From assembly GCA_029876055.1 (NCBI GenBank), contig CM056876.1, forward strand, positions 4,650,001 to 4,714,000: a stretch of 64,000 bases of DNA. The letters run 5' to 3'. The notes beneath the pieces were generated by a model. The model ran no database searches. It had not been told where the DNA came from and saw nothing but the letters and a program-made list of their open reading frames with translations. Position numbers and translations under genes: made by a program. Origin of the DNA: Madurella fahalii. Lineage: Eukaryota; Ascomycota; Sordariomycetes; Sordariales. Below are positions 24,801 through 33,649 of this stretch, piece by piece. Within the stretch, counting starts at the first letter, position 1. Each line of letters begins with the position of its first letter.

Positions 24801-25985
24801 GCAACTACTTTTGGCCGTTTATAAGAGAAGACGTAGTGGCGTACGTTAACGGCAACTATATGACCTGCCAACGTACGAAGCCGTATATGCACCGCCTTTA
24901 CAGCTTGCTTGCAGCGCTGTCGGTACCCAACGGACTGTAGTAGACGATTATAGTAGACTTCATTATAGGCCTACCAACCTCGATTGACCCTCGGACAGGC
25001 AAGGCATATAACGCTACCCTAGTTGTAGTAGACAAGTTTATGAAGTACGCTCTCTATATCGTAACAACTACGACGCTTACAGCAAACGCCTTCGCAGAAC
25101 TGTTCTTCGACTACGTCTACTAGCCCTTCAGACTTCCCTAGTCTATTATATCTGATAGGGGCAGCCTATTTATAAGCTCCTTCTAGAAGACCTTATACAA
25201 ACTCTTGGGTATTAAGCAGCGCCTGAGTACTGCGTATTACCTGTAGACTGACGGGTAGATAGAGCACTAGAACCAAATACTCGAGTACTATTTATATACG
25301 TTCTATAGCTACGATTAAATGGATTAGACATATCATCTATACCTAACGGAGTACGTCTATAATAGTTCCTACTATACGGCGATACGGTTAACTCCGGCCT
25401 TCCTTCTCTATAGGTTCTACCCTCGAGATCCCCTGGACCCCATAGCAATTCCCAAGAGCGCCGTCCCCGCTGTAGATAAGCAAGCGAGACGCCTGTCAGC
25501 GAGCCGTAGGAAGATCTACAATATCCTCGTCGCTACCAACAAGAACTACGAGAAGTGGTATAATCGCAAACGGGAAGACAAGGCGTTTGAGGTTGGCCAA
25601 TAGGTCTGGCTTTCAACGAAGCACCTCAAGTAGCGGCGCCCGAGCAGTAAACTCGCAGATAAATATCTAGGGCCCTTCAAGATCCTTAAAATTATTAGCG
25701 ACAAGAAGATGGTATACGAACTAGACCTGCCGTAGCGTTACTGCATCTATCGAGTCTTCCCAATTACCCTGCTCGAACTATTTAAAGGTAGTGAGGAACA
25801 AGCTCGAGAGTAGTGCAAAAGAGTCGACGTCGAGCTAGAGGAGTAGCATTACGAGGTAGAAGCTATTATCGACTATAAGAGCCCAGCGAGGAACAGGCAG
25901 TTCCTAATCAAATAGAAAGGGTATCCGCCTGAGGATAATACCTAGGAACCTAGGGAGTACCTAGATAATAGACTACTGTTAAGGG
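21890..25985 (+). pseudogene. chromovirus pol: protease, RT, RNase H, integrase, chromodomain
   Basis: Protease DSGAD near 21930. RT about 22650-23300 with LRLVVDYRGLNAVIRKN, KIDLKD, FRIMPMGLANA and the YLDD box near 23215. RNase H with a DASKRAIGAMLSQL strand near 23670. Integrase with an H-H-C-C finger (GHRGFKKTQERL, YMTCQR) near 24760-24880, catalytic segments VDFIIGLP near 24955 and SDRG near 25155. Chromodomain about 25845-25985 (YEVEAIIDYKS, KGYPPEDNT). Dozens of in-frame TAG codons fall at conserved Gln and Trp sites, for instance three in the TDG-x-x-E segment near 25240-25275 and two inside the chromodomain. A solo LTR interrupts it at 22317. Not translatable. Confidence 0.9.
22317..22607 (+). 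repeat. solo LTR, family A, nested in chromovirus
   Basis: 291 bp, starts TGTCAAAAGG and ends TTTCCGACA. Flanked by the 5-bp target duplication GCGAG (22312-22316 and 22608-22612). A TATAAAAGG box at 22460-22468 sets the plus orientation. Reverse complement of the copies at 497 and 32509. Confidence 0.95.
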
Positions 25986-26129
25986 CGTACGAGGCAGAAC
26001 TAGCGAAGGCGTAGAGGCGACGCAGGGTATAAGTACGTAAGGGTATACTAGGGCGAGGGAAAAAACTTCGATTTGTCTAAAGGGCATTAAAAAACTTACG
26101 AAAAGCTGTATATTAGCAGTACTCCAACT

Positions 26130-27415
26130 ACTCCTCCTTACTCTTAACCTCAGTATCCTCCTCCTCTATAGGGGCAAGATAATCAGCGATATACGAAAGC
26201 AGCTCCTCTATATCGCCTAAGCGTTTCCAGATATTGGTTAGAACTACGGTCTACGCTTCCAGCAACAGAGAGAGCTCAGAAGCAGCGCCCGAGGACGCAG
26301 GCGAGCGACCAGCACTACCAAGAGAGGCGAGCAATAGGCCCTTAGCAACCCCACTAAAGTAGCGGAGACGCAACGTACAACCAACGCGCTTAGCACTGGC
26401 ACGGTAGGCAGCGAGATCGGAGGAACAAGGCGCGGGAATAGCGAAATCCTTGAGCGCGCGTAGGGCAGCATTGCCAGCCTCCTGGACCTCGATCGCGAGA
26501 GCATCAGTCTAGATAGGAAAGCACTATTAGCATAGGGAATACACAGCGAGGAAGCAGAAGGGAGAACTTATAGACTCGCCAGGCTTAGGGAACTCTATAC
26601 GATCGAAGGTCTCTATAAAGCGAACTACGGTAGTCAGAGCATTAGGAGGAACCTAGAAGGATCAGACGCTGCTGTCGGATGCACAGCACCTCTGAACGTT
26701 CGGAGTTAAACTTGGGATGGAAATTCAGATGTAAATTGAGGATAGAAAATTGAGGATGGAAAATTGAGGATGTCTTGTTTTCTTCCTTGTCTAACGGAGG
26801 TGAGCCTCCTTCTTATTCCCAATTTCCTGGACCACGGAGACCCGGGTTAACAGGTCTCCGAGAGATCGGATCACACTTATCCGAGACGCACTAATCCGGA
26901 TCACATTGATCCGGGTTCGTGTTTTGCAGATCCAGGATCCAGCTTCTTGACCCTTTTGACAGCTGCTACTAAGCGCTGTAGGAGTAGTATAAGCTAAGGA
27001 GGGAGGACCTACCAGTAGGTATATATGATTGTAGGACGTATAGCGGGAGTAGCAGGTGCTGGAGTTCCTCTAATTCTTGTAACTGGTAGAGGGACTCTTC
27101 TTCAGTATACGGCAGAGGTACATTCGGCAGCTGTATATAATTAGCAGGGAGTTAGCGGCAAGGGGAAGGATATTTACAGGATGATATAGTAGGCGCCCTC
27201 AATAAACTTATCACGAGCTTCAGGGGTGCTAGTAGCGACCGGGGGGGACAGGAGAGTATCGTCTTCGACCTAAGGGAGTAGGTCAGAAGCAGCGAGAGTA
27301 TAGAAAAGGAGGATCCAACCTACTAGGGAACTAGGGGACACCGGGGCGACCTTAGACTTCTTAGAAGAGCTAGGAGGCTCTTTATCATCTTCGGCCTCAG
27401 ATAAGGTTAGTATAT
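26130..27415 (-). pseudogene. antisense accessory reading frame in chromovirus 3' region
   Basis: After the chromodomain, about 2.3 kb separate pol from the 3' LTR. On the minus strand this region reads as coding with only scattered stops. Around 27412-27270 it shows LSEAEDDKEPPSSSKKSK; around 26640-26160 it shows NALTTVVRFIETFDRIEFPK, then ALAIEVQEAGNAALRALKDF, and an acidic end before 26130. Most breaks are TAG or TAA, as in the RIP-hit pol. The B-family solo LTR at 26673-26961 lies inside it; one frame change near that insertion is unresolved. I do not recognise the product. It may be an element-carried accessory gene on the strand opposite gag-pol. Confidence 0.5.
26673..26961 (-). repeat. 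solo LTR, family B, nested in chromovirus
   Basis: 289 bp from TGTCGGATGC to CCCTTTTGACA, with the target duplication GCTGC at 26668-26672 and 26962-26966. Reverse complement of the copy at 30938-31212. Its outer 16 bp match family A (TGTCAAAAGGGTCAGG on the other strand). Confidence 0.95.
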
Positions 27416-27473
27416 ATAAACCCCCTATAGTAGTAGTGAGGGCGCTATATATAAAGCGTTTATCCGATATAGC

Positions 27474-27689
27474 TGTCAGGTGCAGGAGAGTGTCAGGTGC
27501 AGGCGGGGCACTGCCAGGGTCAGGGGCCTATAAATTACCGGCTTCGCCGGAAGTTTTGGAACGTTCAGAGTTCAACACTGTCACCTACCACCTCCTTAGA
27601 AGCGATAGCTGCGCAGACGCCGCTCCTTCAATGCGAATCATCCTTTCACTCTTCTTTTCTCATAGCAATCCCCAATTTTCGATCTGACA
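27474..27689 (+). repeat. solo LTR, family C, nested in chromovirus
   Basis: 216 bp from TGTCAGGTGC to GATCTGACA, with target duplication ATAGC at 27469-27473 and 27690-27694. CCTATAAATT at about 27528 may be its TATA box. No second copy in the window. Confidence 0.8.
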
Positions 27690-28506
27690 ATAGCGAACTA
27701 AACGGAAGGGGTGTCGAGAGCGGAGCGAGAGCAGTAGAGCGAGAGTAGTGTAGTAAGAGCAGTAACAGCTACTATAACCTACTAATAAGTCAGCAGACTA
27801 GCCTATAAGTGCATAGTATAAGCGATAAAAGAGTATAGTAGGTACGGGTAAGAAGGAAGGAGATGGAGGAGTAGGAAGAGCATAACCTATAAGTACAAGA
27901 CTATAAAGAAGAAAAGAGGAAAGGAATTGGTAGGAGAGAAGGCCTATTTATACCTAAGGCTAGGGCTAGGCCTACTTTTCCTAGGACAAAGTAAAATTCG
28001 GTATAAAAAGGATAGTAAGATAGTAGATCGAGGATAACTACTAGGAGCCTGGACAGAACTACCTCTACGCTACGACTACGTAACCTAGGTGCAACCCTTC
28101 TATATTACCAACTCCGACTTCTTTCCCTCAGTAAAAATTCCCTTTCCCCTACCTCTGAGTCATTAACGTTATACATATACTATTGTTAAGCCCAGTAGGA
28201 GGGCAATAATAGGTAATTCCATTAACTACTGTACGACTCGACGCAGCGATCCCGACGCGCCCGCGCCTACAACCTGCAGCGTTAGCGTACCTGTAAATTC
28301 CAAGGACTGCAAGTACCTGTACGACTAGCAGGTATAAGAGCTGGGGAAAATGCAGCGGTGCGGACGACCCTTCGGTTATCGGCGCCTTAGGCGCTATATG
28401 GGAGGGGCAACTACGCAGCTCGCGCGTACGGCTAAGGTAGCTGGAATTCGGGCGGTGACCGCTCATAGGAGCATATGGCCCGGGCAGCTCCTGAGAGCAG
28501 GAGCCC

Positions 28507-28519
28507 GGAAGGAGGGAGG
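28507..28519 (+). promoter_or_regulatory. polypurine tract
   Basis: GGAAGGAGGGAGG ends three bases before the 3' LTR, the expected site for plus-strand priming. Confidence 0.75.
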
Positions 28520-28522
28520 CTC

Positions 28523-28880
28523 TATGAGGACCGGCTGAGCGGGGCCAGCGTAAGGCGCGGTCCGGAAGCCTCGGAGCCGCAGCGTAAGCGAGCCTCAGAA
28601 GCAACAACGGCACTAAGCTGGAATAGCATAATTAGCGCGTTAGATAAGCGTCGAAGGAGCGCACCAGCAAGGAGGACGATAAAGCAGTAGAGCGGGGAAG
28701 TAAGCCCTAGCGATACTATTACGGGCATAAGAAGGAGGGCGGGAGACAGAGCTTAGGAGAGAGACAGAGTTCAATGAGACCACCACTCGACCCCTAACGA
28801 GCACTCTACTCCTACGTTACGCGTGCACTGCTTGTACCTAGACACTCTGGTCTTCTACCCTTGGATTCTTGATCCTCACA
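28523..28880 (+). repeat. 3' LTR of chromovirus
   Basis: 358 bp, starts TATGAGGA (first G mutated to A) and ends TCCTCACA. 16 transitions against the 5' LTR (about 95.5% identity by my alignment). Confidence 0.95.
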
Positions 28881-28885
28881 TCTTA

Positions 28886-28966
28886 ATTAGCCCCGTACTA
28901 CAAGACTGGAACCGATGGCTATTCAGTAAGATGTTGGGCTACTTGGTGCAATACGGCCTTGCCTAG
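28886..28966 (+). pseudogene. LINE (Tad1-like) 3' coding end, right part
   Basis: Right after the target duplication the plus strand reads DWNRWLFSKMLGYLVQYGLA then TAG at 28964-28966. That is a plausible C-terminus of the LINE ORF whose left part ends at 20344. The join is off by one base from the left frame, so one more indel is present. Sequence to 29200 is likely LINE 3' untranslated region. Confidence 0.5.
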
Positions 28967-29202
28967 GGGCTAGGGTTGGGGGTTGGAGAGGCACGAGGAG
29001 GAGCAGGATGCGGCTGTAACCGGAGTCGAAGGCTAAAGGGGGTACGGTTTATACCCAAACTCGCAGAGGCAGAGCCCGACAAATCCGCGCCTAGGCCGTA
29101 TCTACCGACTAAACATGCTGAGGTTTGGTTTCGACTCTCTCGTGAAAAGGCCGGCGAGCGAGACAATGACGGTCACAAAACCCGAGGGTGGATTTGCCAC
29201 TA

Positions 29203-30350
29203 ACGTAATCCATAAGCGAGCCGTACACCTAAGCGAGTCGTACAGTCCCCACCACAACGCGTCCTCCTTGCACCCAATATCAATTTTTTCTACAACCCAA
29301 TATGGCTTCTACTTCAAAGGAAGCAAGGCTAATCTTAGCCCTCGAAGCTATGTAAAACAACAAAAAGTTAAGCCTTCGAGCCGCAGCCGGGTTCTACAAC
29401 GTACCGTCTATGACCCTCTCCAACCAACGCGCCGGCCGGCCTGCACGACGCGATATTATACCAAACTCGCGTAGGCTTACGGATTCTGAAGAGCAGGTTG
29501 TTGTTCAATATATCGTTGAGCTAGTTGTATATGCATTTCCACCTAGACTATATAGTGTGGAAGATATGGCCAACTAACTGCTACGTGTATACGACGTGCA
29601 CCCTGTCAGTAAGAACTGGGCTTCCAACTTCGTCAAACGCTATCTAGAGCTCCGTACAGGTTGGACGCGTAGATACGACTACCAGAGGGCTAAGTGCCGT
29701 ATGATCCAGAGAGGGTACTTTCTATACTGGATGTACAGCTTCGTACGCCAACACCCCCAGCCTCAGAGCCTAATACAGTATAACTTTGGGCCCTCCAGAT
29801 ATCACATAACCTCCGAGAAGCCGAATCGCAGTCAATACTTATCAAGACTCGTATTACCAACCATCAAAACAGCTCTCTAACTTCAATATTGGGTGCTGTA
29901 GATCAATTTACTAAGGGTACGATGGCTATAATGCATCATGTAGCTCTCTTTCGGTCAGAGGTCTCTTCGCTCTGCAAGGCCAACGAGACATTAAGCAAGC
30001 GCTGGAGAGCTAAAAGAACACGTGTACAGCTTGGAGGATCACTTACTGTACAAGATGTACAGGATCTACTAGCCCAGAAGGCTGTGGGTAGCGAGGTAGT
30101 AGGAGATACATAGCCAGAATGTAGTAGTACAGCGGGGGGGTCTTACGAAGGTTCGGTGCTATGGTGTGTGCGGCAAGCCTAGTCATAATGCCCGTACTTG
30201 CTAGGAGGCTATTGAATCCTCTGATTCAGCTGTTTCTGATGTAATTGTAGTTGGTTGATAGTATTATTGTGTTGCAACTGAGGATAGTTGTTATAGGGTA
30301 GTGGGGACTGTACGACTCGCTTAGATGTACGGCTCGCTTATGGATTACGT
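29203..30350 (+). mobile_element. pogo/Fot1-type DNA transposon, internally deleted
   Basis: Inverted terminal repeats of about 50 bp (starting ACGTAATCCATAAGCGAGCC) lie at both ends with one mismatch, flanked by TA on each side (29201-29202, 30351-30352). Inside, a transposase N-terminus starts at about 29304 (MASTSKEARLILALEA, then LSLRAAAGFYNVP and ASNFVKRYLELRTGW, the DNA-binding part). Near 29697 it jumps to the C-terminal tail (LRTPTPPASEPN, AIMHHVALFRSEVSSLCKAN, RRAKRTR-like, and a CGKPSHNARTC knuckle near 30170). The DDE catalytic core is missing, so the 1148-bp copy is non-autonomous. A few stops are also present. Confidence 0.9.
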
Positions 30351-30352
30351 TA

Positions 30353-30937
30353 AGTCTACAGCTGAGAAGACTGGGGGAGGATATATTCTTTGCCACGAAG
30401 AGGAATGCAAAGAAGTGGAAGAGAAAAAAGAGGCTGGAGGAGGCGAGAGTATGCGAACAGCAGGTCAAGCGCGTGACCTAGGGAGATGGCTGGAGGCGGT
30501 ATGCTGGTTGCAATGACTTCATGGGACAGCTCTAGCTTGTGAATGCTGAAGGAGATGAGTATGAGCTGCCCGTAGATTGTTTGGTGGTACGTGAGAATAA
30601 TACTACTTAGGTGCCACTTGTTCATTTCAGTCTAATTCATAATCGGCAAGTTGGCAGCGCTAAGACAACGTGAAAACTTAACTTGGTTGTTTGGAAACAC
30701 GAGGGCCTGGAGATCCCCACTATGGCTGAGGAGCCATCACCGTGTTCACCGCGACGTATTTAGATGTTCCTGCTACTAGAGTTCATCCTAACTAGCCTTC
30801 CAATTGATATCTACCGATTCGAGACCCTTACAATTACTCCAGGTCCGTACTGCTCCAGATCCGCACCGGTCCCAGATGGGGGTGCCAGATCAGTACGGAT
30901 CTAGACCCATTGAACAGAACAGGTTTGAGGTAGTACG
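30353..30937. other. repeat-flanking sequence, nothing recognised
   Basis: Between pogo element and solo LTR. A Glu/Lys-rich plus frame at about 30360-30516 has no recognisable family. Confidence 0.4.
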
Positions 30938-31212
30938 TGTCAAAAGGGTCAGGAAGCTGGATCCTGGATCTGCAAAACACGAACCCGGATCAGTGTAATC
31001 CGGATTAGTGTGACTCGGATAAGTGTGATCCGATCTCTTGGAGACCCGTCAACCCGGGTCTCCGTAGTCCAGGAAGTTGGGAATAAGAAGGAAGTTCACC
31101 TCCATTAGACAAAGAAGAAAACAAGACATCCTCAATTTCCATCCTCAATTTTACATCTGAATTTCCATCCCAAATTTAACTCCGAACGTTCAGAGATGCT
31201 GTGCATCTGACA
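30938..31212 (+). repeat. solo LTR, family B
   Basis: 275 bp from TGTCAAAAGGGTCAGG to GCATCTGACA, with target duplication GTACG (30933-30937, 31213-31217). Opposite orientation to the copy at 26673. Confidence 0.95.
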
Positions 31213-32508
31213 GTACGGATCTGAGAGCTCGGAATCCCAAAGAGAATGTATATCCGAAGGATACCAGTCCGATTAAGCGTTCAAAAAGAGACCATTTATA
31301 CAACAATGAATGCAACCCTTTGCGAATTTACTTGAAGGCTAGAATGTACAGTTCTGTAGCAGCTTTCATTTTCTATCCTCGCTACCCACGCATCACAGTC
31401 CTTGAATTGCATCATTCAGCCACTTTTGGCCACTAATAGGCTCACGAATATAGGATTACGCCTATCATAGACCGGCAATTCAACACAATCGACGGCGCAT
31501 AGATAACCATGAAATACAAGTGTTTTGGCATAGAAATCTCCTTATTCAACATCTTCATCCAGATGCATCAAGGCAGTCTTCAGAATTTCCTCTTGGTCCC
31601 AAACGTACACCTAGTAAAGGCTGCCTTCCTCCTCCCTCAACGATATAGCGAGCTTCCCGAATCCGGTAGCAACCGTCGTAATCAAGTAAACCCCACTGAA
31701 AAGATCAAAGAGCTACCACTTCTTCTCACCTGTATTCGCCCAGGCTGATTTGAAGGACTAGCTATTCACTGAAATTGATAAAAACTAGATAAATAGAGCA
31801 GTTGCGTTAGAATAGCTTCAACAGGTATATATCTCCCAGACCCAGCTATAGGATCCTTCCCATCGACGGCTATTGATCCTGAACAGCCATAACAGCTATT
31901 GAAATGGAGCGGAAAACACACATTCACTCCATCAACCAAACAACAAGATAACAAAACAAGGGGAGGGACAACGACTGAGAAACCTGACAACAAACCAGGA
32001 TTCCCAGCAACGCGGCTTGGATCAAAGTAGCAAGACAGGCAGGACTCCCTCTGATCAGAGGGAGGCCGCAAAGACAGCTCCCAATGGAGCACGCAAATCG
32101 AAAGAAAGAATTGGTTGAACTGTTGATCTTGATTGTCCTTGACTGTCGAAGGCTGACAGTCAGGACAGTCTTAAATACAGAAAAAGTGGACCCTCAGTCC
32201 GATCACCTGATCCAGCCCGGAGGGCTGGGAACCCGATACCCCGGACCTACACCGCCGGACCCGAAGTCCCGGAGTTGTCTTAGAGCGCCATCTGGCCAGT
32301 GCACTATTTCCCATTTCACTATACAACTACCGAATTTATATAGGAGTAGTTCAATAACAATATCCAAATGCTCTTTCTACTAGCTTATATCTCTTATATT
32401 CGTCAGCCGTTGGATTTATTAGTCTTCTCTCTCCTGAAATACACTTACCATAAGCCCTTTAATAAAATGAATAGCTGGTCAGAATCAACAGTTGTTAACA
32501 AGTAGTTG
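31213..32508. other. AT-rich stretch between solo LTRs
   Basis: No gene, terminal repeat or RNA seen. Frames at 31509-31748 (plus) and 31766-32092 (minus) have no known motif. Confidence 0.4.
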
Positions 32509-32778
32509 TGTCGGAAACACGGCACCTCTGAATCTTAGGAAATGACAGTTGAGGATCTTGTGTGTCTTCTCTTCATTGTCTTGATTGCGTGTCTTATGTC
32601 CCCTCTCTCTACTGGAGAGCTTGCTCCTTTTATAGACGAGATACACGTATAGGGTGACGTCTATACAGTGGCGCAGTTAGCTACTAGTCTTCCTCAGCTC
32701 AATAGAGTACATGGGTTTGGCTCCTGCACTAGATTCTGTGATCCTGATCCTTTGGACTGGCACCTGACCCTTTTAACA
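32509..32778 (-). repeat. solo LTR, family A
   Basis: 270 bp from TGTCGGAAACACGG to CCTTTTAACA. Flanks share GTTG (32505-32508, 32779-32782), or AGTTG if the last A is counted with the duplication. TATAAAAG reads on the minus strand. Confidence 0.9.
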
Positions 32779-33649
32779 GTTGAAGCTGAAGTACATTGTA
32801 ACTGCTTGTCAAGAGGCTATTATAGCCTATAATATCAAAGCAAGATGGCGGATAACTCCTTTCACATAAGAGCTGGAGGACGGCTTTTTCAAGTTGGAAT
32901 TATGAAGGTTCGTTGACTATTCCAGAGGTCAAATTACCTTTGCCACCACATGGCAGGAGACGCGAAAAGCTCTACGACAGACCGACCGCTTTTCCCAGCC
33001 GCTATAAGGGCGCAAATGGCTGCACGGAGCCCGGGCAATAATTCCTGGTTTTTACAGCGATTTGCCGTCAATTCGGCTGCAAATTCGTGTAGATTGAGCT
33101 TCATGGTGGAAAGTTGTAGGGTTGGAAGAATGGCGGGTATCGCGTTATGAGCGCGACTCGCGTTTTAATTGATATGGGGTGGCCGGAGACTTCTGACCCC
33201 TGACTATAAGTAACCTCGTAGCAACCAGTCTCGTCTGGAATGACGCATCACGGTTTCGGTCTAACGAGGGTATCATCCAGGGCGCAATTGCCTGGCGGTA
33301 CGGGATCCGTCCTGTCAAGCTTAGAAAACGGCATCCCAAAGTACTTGGTAGAGCAGTGCTGCAATCTTTCTTTGTATTGCGCAATGGTCGCCTTCACTAA
33401 TTACACCTGGATGTCTGCTTTGAAGTATAGGTAATCAGACTCAACCCGTTATCTCTCTGCGTTTCCGCACCTGTCTCTGATCTGAAGACCCAATGAGATA
33501 GATTCATAGCATTGTATTGCGCCGGCAAAGTTGACAGAGAGTCACCAGCCAATCCCTGTGTCCCAGCAGGCCGCATCATGGACTAGTACCGGAACGCAAC
33601 TCATCACACCTTTGCCGGAGTGCTCCCCCCAGCATCAGTTTCTTCTTTC
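32779..33649. other. intergenic, no gene recognised
   Basis: 3' flank of the MACPF gene. Short frames only. Confidence 0.4.

Larger units (their letters stand above)
20345..28880 (+). mobile_element. full-length chromodomain Ty3/gypsy retrotransposon (chromovirus), decayed
   Basis: Two 358-bp direct LTRs bound the element. The 5-bp target duplication TCTTA is seen at 20340-20344 and 28881-28885. Inside, in order, are gag with zinc knuckles, protease, reverse transcriptase, RNase H, integrase and a C-terminal chromodomain. Three later solo-LTR insertions (22317-22607, 26673-26961, 27474-27689), each with a 5-bp duplication, add 811 bp, so the original length was 7725 bp. Coding frames are riddled with TAG codons at positions where Gln or Trp is conserved. 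The two LTRs differ by 16 substitutions, all transitions, with no indel. Both facts point to RIP. The element is dead. It sits inside a LINE 3' end. Confidence 0.95.

Noticed and set aside
20124..28728. Matching minus-strand frames at 20124-20550 and 28149-28728
   Set aside because: They match only because both lie across the two LTRs of the chromovirus; not host genes.
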